A program made the translations under genes and the position numbers. Source: Rhizobiales bacterium UBA697 (lineage in GTDB: Bacteria > Pseudomonadota > Alphaproteobacteria > Rhizobiales > Ancalomicrobiaceae). From it: DNA of 5,565 nt. The stretch covers positions 1 through 5,565 of the forward strand of contig DBMN01000336.1 of assembly GCA_002298965.1 (NCBI GenBank). Reading direction: 5' to 3'. Positions within the stretch are counted from its first letter, which is position 1; each line of letters begins with the position of its first letter. The notes beneath the pieces were generated by a model, which was not told where the DNA came from, ran no database searches, and worked only from the letters and a program-made list of their open reading frames with translations. Positions 1 to 5,230 of the stretch are shown piece by piece.

Positions 1-398
1 ACGGGGGCCGCGGCCACCGGAGCGGCGACGACGGGCGCGGCGATCGGCGCGGGCGCCGGTTCCTCGACGGGCTCTTCCATCTCGGCGGCATCGGCGAAGG
101 CGAGATCGGTGTCCTCGCCCATCCCCTCGACCAGCGGCGGGCCGCTCTCGGGTTCGGCGAGTTCCTCGGTCAGGTCGAGCACGTCGTCGTCCTCGGCCGC
201 CTCGTCTTCCGGATCGTCGGCGCTGGCGAAGAGCTTGTCGAGATCGTCCTCGGAGATGGTCTCGTCGGCGGCGGGCTCGGGTTCGGGCGGCGGCGCGGCG
301 GCCTTGCCCTTGGGAGCCGTCTCCTCGTCCGCGATGATCCTGCGGATCGAGGCCAGGATCTCCTCCATCGAGGGTTCCTGCGCTTGCGCCTTGGCCAT
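1..398 (-). CDS. popZ: Polar organizing protein PopZ (DUF2497), N-terminal part
   Basis: PopZ self-assembles at the cell pole of alphaproteobacteria and captures the chromosome-partition complex and polar signalling proteins. The ATG at 398-396 opens a frame that runs off the left edge, giving 132 codons. Residues 9-26 read PSMEEILASIRRIIADEE, the family's conserved N-terminal partner-binding helix. A second conserved patch, ISEDDLDKLF, lies at residues 48-57. Between and after these the chain is rich in Pro, Ala, Glu and Asp, as expected for the disordered acidic linker. The C-terminal oligomerisation helices lie outside the window. GGAG about 10 bases upstream serves as ribosome binding site. 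The gene follows tolC in the same direction after 153 bases and appears to have its own promoter there. In relatives valS often comes next, but that would be beyond the edge. The identity is firm; the symbol rests on DUF2497 and PopZ being the same family. Confidence 0.9.
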   Translation of the reverse strand, partial: MAKAQAQEPSMEEILASIRRIIADEETAPKGKAAAPPPEPEPAADETISEDDLDKLFASADDPEDEAAEDDDVLDLTEELAEPESGPPLVEGMGEDTDLAFADAAEMEEPVEEPAPAPIAAPVVAAPVAAAP

Positions 399-416
399 GG
401 AAACACTCCGACGAAT

Positions 417-464
417 GCGTGACGCCCACCGACAACGACATGATGTCGGTGATTGCCGTCACGC
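417..464 (-). repeat. Nested inverted repeat in the popZ leader
   Basis: The outer arms GCGTGACG (417-424) and CGTCACGC (457-464) are perfect complements. Inside them, CACCGACA (427-434) and TGTCGGTG (444-451) are also perfect complements, with a 9-base loop. Together they could form a 16-pair stem with a 2/5-base internal loop. A third, competing short dyad, CGACA-tga-TGTCG, sits at 436-448. The structure lies between the candidate popZ start site and its ribosome binding site. It could be an operator, a leader RNA structure, or part of the transcription stop for tolC. There is no U-run after it, which argues against a simple intrinsic terminator. Confidence 0.6.
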
Positions 465-466
465 CT

Positions 467-494
467 ACTATAGATGGATCCGCGACGCCGTGAA
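467..494 (-). promoter_or_regulatory. Candidate sigma-70 promoter of popZ
   Basis: Reading the minus strand, TTCACG at 494-489 and TATAGT at 472-467 are separated by 16 bases. The -10 box differs from consensus at one position (TATAGT against TATAAT). Transcription would start near 460, leaving a leader of about 60 bases before the popZ ATG. The predicted start lies inside the first arm of the nested inverted repeat at 417-464. The -10 box is good, the -35 box is only fair, and no experiment supports it here. Confidence 0.5.
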
Positions 495-503
495 GCGCAC
501 CCC

Positions 504-541
504 GTGCCGCGATCGGGAGTTATCCCCGACCACGTCGGCAC
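504..541 (-). terminator. Possible stem-loop behind tolC
   Basis: GTGCCG (504-509) pairs with CGGCAC (536-541). Inside, TCGGG (513-517) pairs with CCCGA (525-529) around a 7-base loop, and short unpaired stretches separate the two stems. It begins 10 bases past the tolC stop codon, where a terminator would be expected. No T-run follows on the minus strand, so if it ends transcription it is probably not a classical intrinsic terminator. Confidence 0.35.
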
Positions 542-551
542 TTACGCAGGG

Positions 552-1940
552 TCACTGACCGTCGGGAGTCCGGAGACCGATCCACTTGTCGCGGACCGCC
601 TCGGCGTGCTCTTCGGGGTCCTGGATCGACACCTTGACCTTCATGTGCTGGACGTCGAGGCGACCGACCGCGGCGGCGAGCTGGAACGAGCCGACGACTC
701 GCGAACGCTCGGCGTTGACGAGGTTCGACCGCGCCGTGATCAGCATCGTCTGCTGGTTGAGGACGTCGAGCGTGGTGCGCTGGCCGACCCGCTGCTCCTC
801 GATGACGCCGTTCAGCGCCAGCTGCGAGGCTTCGACCTGCGCCCTGTAGGCGGTGATCGAGGCATTGGCGGCCTGCAGCATGCCCCAGGCGGAGACGACG
901 CTGGCGCGCACCGTGTCGCGGGTGAGATCGACCTGCAGACGGGCCGCGCCGAGCTGTTCCTTGGCCTGGCGGATCTTGGCGTATTCGGTACCGCCCTGAT
1001 AGATCGGCACGGTGACGTTGAGCGACACCGCGGCGTTGTTGGCGGTCTTGTAGGTCGGGTTGTCGAAGGCGCGCGAGGCCGAGCCCTGCGCCGACACCTG
1101 CGGCAGCAGCGCACCCTCGAGATACTTCACGTTGTGCTGCGCCACGTCGACGTTGTGGATGCCCGCCATGATCTGCGGGCTCTCGCTCTGGGCGGCGCGC
1201 ACGGCGGCCTCGACCGTCTTCGGCAGCAGCCCGTCGGCCCCGCCGGTGGCGCCGAGCTTGCCCGGCTCCTTGCCGATCACCTGACGATAGACGGCGCGCG
1301 AGGCGTTGAGCTGGGCGCGCGCGGCGTTGAGCTGCGACACGGCGAGCTGATAGGAGGCCTCGGCCTGCGCCACGTCGGTCTGGGTGCCCTCGCCGACGTT
1401 GAAGCGGTCCTTGGCGGCGCGCACCTGCTCCGTGAGGAACTTGACGTTGCTCTCCTGCAGCGAGACCAGCGCGGTGTCGCGGATCACGTCCATGTAGGCG
1501 GTCGCCGCCGACAGCAGCACCTGCTGCTCGGCCGAGCGCAGCACCTCGCGCTGGGCGCGAACCGCCGCCTGCGCCTGATCGATGCCGGCGGTGATCTGGC
1601 CGCCGGTGTAGATCGGCTGCACCAACTGGATGCCGAAGTTCGACGCGGTGTTGTAGAAATCGACGTTGGCGCCGGCGTTCTGATAGTTCTGGTAGCCGTA
1701 GGCCGTGTAGGTGCGGCCGATCGAGGCCGAACCGTTGATCCTCGGCCGGGCCGCGCCCTGCGCGATGCCGACGCCCTCGTCCGCCGCCCGGGTCTGGGCG
1801 CGCGCGGCGTTCAGCTGCGGATTGTTCGAATAGGCGAGCGCCAAGGCTTCCGCGAGGGACTCGGCTCGGGAAACGCCCACATGCGTCGTCAGGCCCAGGG
1901 CCCCGACGAGCGCGAAAACGGCGGAACGGCTGAAAGACAC
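552..1940 (-). CDS. tolC: TolC-family outer membrane efflux/secretion channel
   Basis: This is the outer-membrane duct that docks onto inner-membrane efflux pumps (RND or MFS with an adaptor) and type I secretion ABC systems. The product is 462 residues, the usual TolC length. I chose the GTG start at 1940-1938 because GGGAG lies 7 bases upstream and a signal peptide follows at once: SRS, a hydrophobic stretch at about residues 7-18, then a VSRA cleavage site after residue 26. The frame stays open upstream to 2105, but those residues lack signal-peptide character. The protein shows the family's internal duplication. VQPIYTGG at about 107 matches VPIYQGG at about 311, and VGEGTQTDVAQAE at about 182 matches VGQRTTLDVLNQQ at about 385. 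The long stretches after these are Ala/Gln-rich helices suited to the periplasmic coiled coil. The C-terminus (DKWIGLRTPDG) is typical of rhizobial TolC/BepC proteins as I recall them. No pump genes are adjacent, so the partner is unknown. The frame is intact. Confidence 0.93.
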   Translation of the reverse strand: MSFSRSAVFALVGALGLTTHVGVSRAESLAEALALAYSNNPQLNAARAQTRAADEGVGIAQGAARPRINGSASIGRTYTAYGYQNYQNAGANVDFYNTASNFGIQLVQPIYTGGQITAGIDQAQAAVRAQREVLRSAEQQVLLSAATAYMDVIRDTALVSLQESNVKFLTEQVRAAKDRFNVGEGTQTDVAQAEASYQLAVSQLNAARAQLNASRAVYRQVIGKEPGKLGATGGADGLLPKTVEAAVRAAQSESPQIMAGIHNVDVAQHNVKYLEGALLPQVSAQGSASRAFDNPTYKTANNAAVSLNVTVPIYQGGTEYAKIRQAKEQLGAARLQVDLTRDTVRASVVSAWGMLQAANASITAYRAQVEASQLALNGVIEEQRVGQRTTLDVLNQQTMLITARSNLVNAERSRVVGSFQLAAAVGRLDVQHMKVKVSIQDPEEHAEAVRDKWIGLRTPDGQ

Positions 1941-2001
1941 GACGCTACTCCCGAAGATCGACTCACGAATCGGCGGCGCGCTCTCATCGCCGACAGCGAA
2001 C

Positions 2002-2021
2002 GAATGTCTTAACGAACATTC
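2002..2021. promoter_or_regulatory. Inverted repeat upstream of tolC, possible operator
   Basis: GAATGT (2002-2007) and ACATTC (2016-2021) are perfect inverted copies around an 8-base AT-richer spacer. The dyad lies about 60 bases upstream of the tolC GTG, in a locally AT-rich patch of otherwise GC-rich DNA. That is a suitable place for a repressor site. One arm extended (AACATTCA, 2015-2022) recurs as a direct copy at 2101-2108. I could not find a convincing -35/-10 pair around it. The site resembles the general form of TetR or MarR operators, but no regulator gene is in view. Confidence 0.4.
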
Positions 2022-2146
2022 AAAGACCCTGAAAAGCAAACCGAGATCGTCGCCGAGCGCCCCACGATCCACGCATTTTCGTCGATTGAGGCCGCCGAGC
2101 AACATTCACGAAGCGTTGATCGCGCGCCCGCGCGTGCGAGAGGCGC

Positions 2147-2189
2147 CGAAAACGCGAAACGACCCGCCGCCGTCGCCGGCAGCGGGTCG
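2147..2189 (-). terminator. Intrinsic terminator of the pcm-like gene
   Basis: CGACCCGC (2160-2167) and GCGGGTCG (2182-2189) form a perfect 8-pair stem with a 14-base loop that can itself fold (CCG/CGG). On the minus strand the stem is followed by GTTTCGCGTTTT, a broken U-run. It starts 22 bases past the stop codon of the methyltransferase-like gene, where its transcript should end. This separates that gene from tolC. Confidence 0.65.
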
Positions 2190-2211
2190 CGAAAGGGTCG
2201 AACGTCCCGGT

Positions 2212-2850
2212 TCAGAGCGCGAAGGCGGCCGGACGCACGAAGCCGGGCAGCAGATGGCCCGGCAGATTGAAGGCGGTGCGCTCGGAGAGCTTGCCGGAGG
2301 CGCGGACGCAGACGGTGGCCCGCGCCGCGTTGCCCGAACCGCGGACGAAGACGATGCGTCCGCCCTCGACCACCTGATCGGCGATCGCCTCGGGCAGATC
2401 CTCGAGCGAACCGTCGAAGAGGACGAGATCGTAGGGCGCACCGGCCGGCGCACCGGCGGTCAGCGGGCCGACGACCACGTCGACGCCCGAGAGCGCGGCC
2501 TTGGCCGTGGCGGCGAGGTCGGCGTCTTCCTCGACCATCGTCACGCCGGCGCCGATCGCGGCGACGATCGCGGCGGTGTAGCCGGTGGCGCCGCCGATCA
2601 CGAGCACCTTCTCCCCGGCCTTGGGCGCGGCGAGCTGGACGAGCTTGGCGAGCTGCGCCGGCTGCATCAGGCGGCGTCCCTTGCCGAGTTCGACCGGGCG
2701 GTCGAGATAGGCGAGCTCCTGCAGCGCCGCCGGCACGAAGGCCTCGCGCCCGACCGAGAGGAACGCGGCGATCACGCCGTGATCCGTCACGTCCACGGTG
2801 CGGATCTGGTTGTCGACCATCGTCCTGCGCTGAATGGCGAATTCGGCCAT
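2212..2850 (-). CDS. Protein-L-isoaspartate O-methyltransferase family protein (divergent)
   Basis: This is a SAM-dependent methyltransferase of the PCMT family (212 residues, normal length). Classical members methylate L-isoaspartyl residues in damaged proteins so that they revert to aspartate. The ATG at 2850-2848 follows a purine-rich GGGGGAAACG site. The N-terminal MVDNQIRT (11-18) and REAFVP (35-40) are family signatures. VLVIGGATGY (82-91) sits where the SAM-binding glycine loop is expected, MVEED (105-109) is the following acidic strand end, and DLVLFDG (141-147) is the later core strand. Two hallmark motifs are changed. Classical TISQP is here RLMQP (60-64), so the serine is Met62, and the residue before the IG of motif I is Val instead of Glu. 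The fold assignment is secure, but activity on isoaspartate is doubtful. It precedes tolC as in related genomes, with a terminator between. Confidence 0.85.
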   Translation of the reverse strand: MAEFAIQRRTMVDNQIRTVDVTDHGVIAAFLSVGREAFVPAALQELAYLDRPVELGKGRRLMQPAQLAKLVQLAAPKAGEKVLVIGGATGYTAAIVAAIGAGVTMVEEDADLAATAKAALSGVDVVVGPLTAGAPAGAPYDLVLFDGSLEDLPEAIADQVVEGGRIVFVRGSGNAARATVCVRASGKLSERTAFNLPGHLLPGFVRPAAFAL

Positions 2851-2877
2851 CGTTTCCCCCGCTCGCTGTCGGCGTCT

Positions 2878-2896
2878 CGACCGGCGCCGCCGGTCG
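2878..2896. repeat. Perfect 8-bp-arm dyad upstream of the pcm-like gene
   Basis: CGACCGGC (2878-2885) and GCCGGTCG (2889-2896) are perfect complements around three bases. The dyad lies 28 bases upstream of the ATG. It may be an operator or a leader hairpin. A second short dyad, CGCCCG/CGGGCG, lies at 2913-2926. I found no good promoter boxes between these and the tRNA-Cys gene. Confidence 0.45.
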
Positions 2897-2973
2897 TCGG
2901 GTTTCCTTAATCCGCCCGTCCGGGCGAGACAATAGGAACCTTCGCCGGAAAGCGGTGATCACGCGACGAACCA

Positions 2974-2993
2974 GCCCGTGCATCGGCACGGGC
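2974..2993 (-). terminator. Hairpin behind tRNA-Cys, likely terminator
   Basis: GCCCGTGC (2974-2981) and GCACGGGC (2986-2993) form a perfect 8-pair stem closed by a four-base loop, 35 bases past the CCA end of tRNA-Cys. Only a weak TGGTT follows on the minus strand, so the U-run is poor. Position and stability still favour a transcript end for the tRNA. Confidence 0.5.
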
Positions 2994-3028
2994 AGCGCGG
3001 AAATTCGGCGATGTCGGGAGATGGGAGA

Positions 3029-3102
3029 TGGAGGCCTCGTCCGGACTCGAACCGGAGTACACGGATTTGCAGTCCGCTGCGTAACCACTCCGCCACGAGG
3101 CC
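3029..3102 (-). tRNA. tRNA-Cys (anticodon GCA)
   Basis: The cloverleaf is complete. The acceptor stem GGCCTCG/CGAGGCC is perfect, with discriminator U73 as in cysteine tRNAs and an encoded CCA end. The anticodon arm is GCGGA-CTGCAAA-TCCGT (one G-U pair), reading GCA. The T arm is TCCGG-TTCGAGT-CCGGA. The total is 74 bases including CCA. It has its own promoter immediately upstream and is followed by a stable hairpin, so it is probably a single-gene unit. Confidence 0.96.
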
Positions 3103-3114
3103 TCACGGGGCGTT

Positions 3115-3143
3115 TCTCTAGCCGGGTTCATCCGCTTGGGCAA
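3115..3143 (-). promoter_or_regulatory. Promoter of tRNA-Cys
   Basis: On the minus strand, TTGCCC (3143-3138) and TAGAGA (3120-3115) are spaced by exactly 17 bases. Transcription would begin near 3108, giving a leader of about six bases before the tRNA. Its position directly in front of the tRNA strengthens the call. Confidence 0.65.
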
Positions 3144-3199
3144 GCGCCCGTTTCGATCATCCCGCGATTTTCGCCGGCACGCATCGTCGCGCGGCGGTC

Positions 3200-3225
3200 C
3201 GGCGCGACGCCTGCGCCCCGCGCCG
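3200..3225 (-). repeat. Stem-loop just past the 94-residue gene
   Basis: CGGCGCG (3200-3206) and CGCGCCG (3219-3225) are perfect 7-base complements with a 12-base loop, starting two bases after the stop codon. There is no following T-run. In such GC-rich DNA a stem of this size may arise by chance, so its role as a transcript end is uncertain. Confidence 0.3.
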
Positions 3226-3227
3226 CC

Positions 3228-3512
3228 TCAGTGCGTCGACGCGGGATCGTCCTCGGCCTCGAAATGCGAGCGGATGTCGCCGCCCCGCCCGACGAAGCCG
3301 CGGCAACCGGGCTTGGGGCGCAGGATGACCATGTCCTCGAACCACACCCCGCCCGGCGAACGCCAGCCGTAGGAAATGCACCCGGGCCGGAGCGCACAGG
3401 AGCGGCAGTCGACGCCGACGGATGCCGGAGCGGCGACGGTCGGCCCGTCGGGGGAAGCCGTCGTGGAGACGGCCGTTGGTGTCGGAGCTGTATCGGCGGG
3501 ACCTGACGACAT
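3228..3512 (-). CDS. Hypothetical small protein with a CxxCx5C...C motif
   Basis: I do not recognise this 94-residue protein. The reading frame looks real: almost every third codon position is G or C, and the ATG at 3512-3510 follows an AAGGTCGAGG stretch with GAGG about 6 bases away. Residues 1-34 are a Ser/Thr/Pro/Ala-rich, probably disordered tail. Residues 35-80 are compact, with many aromatic and Gly residues. They carry Cys36, Cys39 and Cys45 (C-x2-C-x5-C), then YGWRSPGGVWFED (48-60) and Cys70 within RPKPGCRGF. Four cysteines with this spacing suggest a zinc or iron-sulphur site; E. coli FNR uses the same C-x2-C-x5-C plus a distant fourth Cys. There is no DNA-binding or nucleotide-binding domain, signal peptide or membrane segment. 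It lies 132 bases downstream of cobU on the same strand and may share its transcript. The frame can extend upstream to 3584, but that part looks non-coding. Confidence 0.7.
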   Translation of the reverse strand: MSSGPADTAPTPTAVSTTASPDGPTVAAPASVGVDCRSCALRPGCISYGWRSPGGVWFEDMVILRPKPGCRGFVGRGGDIRSHFEAEDDPASTH

Positions 3513-3644
3513 CGGCGACCTCGACCTTCGCGCGTAGCGTCGGCGAATGCCGGCACGAGTGGAATCAAACCACGTTCCACCCACTCTCGAGAATCGGGAA
3601 CGCCCCCATGCGTAGCCGCACCGACGAGGAAAACCGCCATTCGG

Positions 3645-4184
3645 TCACCGGGTACCGGATTGCTTGACCACCATTTCGAGCCCGGCGACGACCAGCGTCA
3701 CCCGCTCGGCGACGCGGGCGATCTCGCGATTGAGACGGCCCTGGAGGTCGCGGAAACGGCGGGCGAGCGCGTTCTCCGGCACGATGCCGAGACCGACCTC
3801 GTTGGAGACGAGAATCACCGGTCCGGCCACCCGTTCGAGGGCCGCGGCGAGGCCCGCGATCTCGGCCTCGACGGCGCGATCGGCGAAGAGCACGTTGGAG
3901 AGCCACAACGTCAGGCAGTCGACCACCAGCACCCGCCCCTCGCCCGCCTCGCGCGCCAGGACGTCGGCGAGCGCCAGCGGCTCCTCGACGAGGCCCCATT
4001 CCGGCCCGCGCTCGGCGCGATGGGCGGCGATGCGCGTTTCCATCTCGGCGTCGTGGGCTTGGGCGGTCGCCACCATCACGGCCGAAAGCCCGCTCGCCTC
4101 GGCGCGCGCCAGCGCCACCCCGGTCTTGCCGGAACGCGCGCCGCCGAGCACGAAATCGACGCGGGGCAGAGCGGAAACGATCAT
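3645..4184 (-). CDS. cobU: Bifunctional adenosylcobinamide kinase / adenosylcobinamide-phosphate guanylyltransferase
   Basis: This cytoplasmic enzyme phosphorylates adenosylcobinamide and then transfers GMP to it, making the GDP-cobinamide intermediate of the nucleotide-loop pathway to cobalamin. In alphaproteobacteria it is also called CobP. The length, 179 residues, matches the family. The P-loop GGARSGKT is at 14-21. DAEMETRI-x2-H (45-55) holds the conserved His55 of the RIxxH motif, which corresponds to the guanylylated histidine region of Salmonella CobU. VDCLTLWLSN (88-97) and SNEVGLGIVPEN (127-138) are further family signatures. The ATG at 4184-4182 has AAAGG 8 bases upstream and places the P-loop at the usual distance. 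A longer frame from 4280 (GTG) adds a basic leader with no family match. No other cob gene and no cobalamin riboswitch is visible, so the gene stands apart from any cob cluster. A weak promoter candidate lies upstream. Confidence 0.95.
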   Translation of the reverse strand: MIVSALPRVDFVLGGARSGKTGVALARAEASGLSAVMVATAQAHDAEMETRIAAHRAERGPEWGLVEEPLALADVLAREAGEGRVLVVDCLTLWLSNVLFADRAVEAEIAGLAAALERVAGPVILVSNEVGLGIVPENALARRFRDLQGRLNREIARVAERVTLVVAGLEMVVKQSGTR

Positions 4185-4211
4185 GAGAGGGCCTTTCGGG
4201 AGAAGTCGGCA

Positions 4212-4229
4212 AACCACGCGAACCACGCG
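4212..4229. repeat. Tandem 9-bp direct repeat in the cobU leader
   Basis: AACCACGCG occurs twice head to tail (4212-4220 and 4221-4229), without mismatch. Read on the minus strand it is CGCGTGGTT twice. It lies 28 bases upstream of the cobU ATG, between the weak promoter candidate and the ribosome binding site. It could be a protein-binding direct repeat or a replication-slippage duplication. Confidence 0.55.
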
Positions 4230-4250
4230 ATCGGCGCGGTTTTCCGCCCT

Positions 4251-4279
4251 TCGATAGAGGCTCGCGACGCGATCGTCCA
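4251..4279 (-). promoter_or_regulatory. Weak promoter candidate for cobU
   Basis: On the minus strand, TGGACG (4279-4274) and TATCGA (4256-4251) are 17 bases apart. The -35 box matches consensus at four of six positions and the -10 box at three. Transcription would start near 4244, leaving a leader of about 60 bases that contains the tandem 9-base repeat. Confidence 0.35.
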
Positions 4280-4298
4280 CATGTCGTCGTCCGAGGGC

Positions 4299-4327
4299 TT
4301 GGCAAGAGGAAGCGAGCTTGCTATAGA
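4299..4327 (+). promoter_or_regulatory. Promoter of tRNA-Asn
   Basis: TTGGCA (4299-4304) and TATAGA (4322-4327) are separated by exactly 17 bases, the best sigma-70 promoter in the window. Transcription would start near 4334, giving a leader of about 27 bases to be removed from the tRNA precursor. The promoter points away from cobU, so the two units are divergent. Confidence 0.75.
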
Positions 4328-4360
4328 CCCGCCCGCAGCGACGCCACGGCGCCGACGCAT

Positions 4361-4436
4361 TCCGCGATAGCTCAGTTGGTAGAGCGTTCGACTGTTAATC
4401 GAATGGTCGCAGGTTCGAGTCCTGCTCGCGGAGCCA
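4361..4436 (+). tRNA. tRNA-Asn (anticodon GTT)
   Basis: The cloverleaf is complete and has no mismatched stem: acceptor TCCGCGA/TCGCGGA, D stem GCTC/GAGC, anticodon arm TTCGA-CTGTTAA-TCGAA reading GTT, and T arm GCAGG-TTCGAGT-CCTGC. The discriminator is G73, as in asparagine tRNAs, and CCA is encoded. The total is 76 bases. It forms a single-gene unit with a clear promoter and terminator. Confidence 0.97.
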
Positions 4437-4445
4437 GTTTCCCTG

Positions 4446-4484
4446 AAGGGGTCCGACGGTCGTCGTCGGGCCCCTTCTTGTTTT
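4446..4484 (+). terminator. Strong intrinsic terminator of tRNA-Asn
   Basis: AAGGGGTCCGAC (4446-4457) pairs with GTCGGGCCCCTT (4465-4476) over 12 pairs including one G-U, around a 7-base loop. TTCTTGTTTT follows at 4475-4484. It ends the tRNA-Asn transcript. Because the gene at 4502 converges on it, the same stem may also stop that transcript, though the minus side lacks a T-run. Confidence 0.85.
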
Positions 4485-4501
4485 CCGGGCCGCCTCCCGC
4501 C

Positions 4502-5230
4502 TCAGCGCGCGAAGTGCACCACCGCCGAGACCACCGCGGAATCGAGACCGGCGAAGCCGTGATGCGCCCGTGCCATGCAGGCGTTGCCCTCTTCCGTGCC
4601 GCCGTCGAGCCAGGTCACCCGGACGCGCGACCCCGCCCAGGCGGCGAAGGGCGCGACGCCGGCCGGCAGCGTCTTGGCGCAGCCGTCGTGCTTGTGGTGG
4701 ATCACCAGCGTCGGCGGCAGGCTGTCGGCCGAACCAAGGATGCGCATGACGTTGTCGGCGTCGCCCGAAGCGTCGGAGAGGAAGCCGGACGTCAGCACCA
4801 GCCGGTCGGGCCGGGCGCCGGCGGCGATGCCGCGGGCGGCGCGCTGGGTGCCGCGGCTCGTGCCGACCAGCGTCACCCGACCGAACTTGCGCATCGATTC
4901 GACTGCCGCCGCGACGTCGACGCCGGCATCCGGCACCAGCACGGCAAAGCCGCGCGAGGCATAGGCCGCGCGCGTGCGCACCAGCTGGTTGCCCTCGCGG
5001 GCGATCGACCCGTCCTCGGCCACCCCGATGTTGCCGTCGCCGCCGGCGAGAAGAACGATCGCGCCGTGCGGTCGTGCCGGCACGACGAGCGCGGCCCGCG
5101 TCGAGCCGATCGAGACGCCCGACACGGTGGCCGCCGTTCCTTCGCTCGGAAGCCCCGCCACCAGTGCGCCCAGAAGCGCGGCAAACGCCGCCTTGCCTGC
5201 GAAATTCGACGAACGGCGTGCAAATCCCAT
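4502..5230 (-). CDS. Exported alpha/beta-hydrolase-like protein
   Basis: This is a 242-residue protein with a probable Sec signal peptide: basic ARR near the start, a hydrophobic stretch at about 14-27, and possible cleavage near GTAA (31-34). The mature part looks like an alpha/beta hydrolase. VTLVGTSRGTQ (119-129) is a nucleophile elbow with Ser125. HHKHDGC (178-184) supplies a plausible acid, Asp182. HHGF (223-226) supplies the histidine, near the end as expected. LLAGGDGNIG (60-69) takes the place of the usual oxyanion-loop HG. Cys184 and Cys218 flank the acid and histidine and could form a disulphide in the periplasm. The substrate is unknown. The ATG at 5230-5228 is supported by GGGAGG five bases upstream; in-frame codons extend to 5332 without signal-peptide character. 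It converges with tRNA-Asn and diverges from the gene at 5452. Confidence 0.75.
   Translation of the reverse strand: MGFARRSSNFAGKAAFAALLGALVAGLPSEGTAATVSGVSIGSTRAALVVPARPHGAIVLLAGGDGNIGVAEDGSIAREGNQLVRTRAAYASRGFAVLVPDAGVDVAAAVESMRKFGRVTLVGTSRGTQRAARGIAAGARPDRLVLTSGFLSDASGDADNVMRILGSADSLPPTLVIHHKHDGCAKTLPAGVAPFAAWAGSRVRVTWLDGGTEEGNACMARAHHGFAGLDSAVVSAVVHFAR

Noticed and set aside
474..2012. Long open frame on the plus strand opposite tolC (512 codons)
   Set aside because: It is the antisense shadow of tolC in GC-rich DNA. The product is low-complexity Arg/Gly/Leu/Asp-rich with no family signature, while the minus frame gives a full TolC with a signal peptide.
1941..2105. N-terminal extension of TolC from 2105
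   Set aside because: The 55 extra residues lack family similarity and would bury the signal peptide. The GTG at 1940 has a proper ribosome binding site.
2009..3106. Minus-strand open frame of 365 codons spanning the pcm-like gene and the tRNA-Cys
   Set aside because: It runs through a tRNA gene and intergenic dyads, and its product is an Arg-rich shadow in a different frame from the methyltransferase.
3540..3600. Sequence resembling a tRNA T arm (GGTTTGATTCC on the minus strand) between cobU and the 94-residue gene
   Set aside because: The T loop lacks the invariant C56, the stem has a mismatch, and no acceptor, D or anticodon arm can be built around it.
3128..3640. Minus-strand open frame of 170 codons overlapping the 94-residue gene
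   Set aside because: It covers the tRNA-Cys promoter and has Arg/Pro-rich composition. The overlapping 94-codon frame has the better codon pattern and ribosome binding site.
3565..4305. Minus-strand open frame of 246 codons overlapping cobU
   Set aside because: Arg/Gly-rich low-complexity shadow of cobU in another frame.
3660..4370. Plus-strand open frame of 236 codons opposite cobU, ending in tRNA-Asn
   Set aside because: Antisense shadow that runs into the tRNA gene. No family signature and no suitable ribosome binding site.
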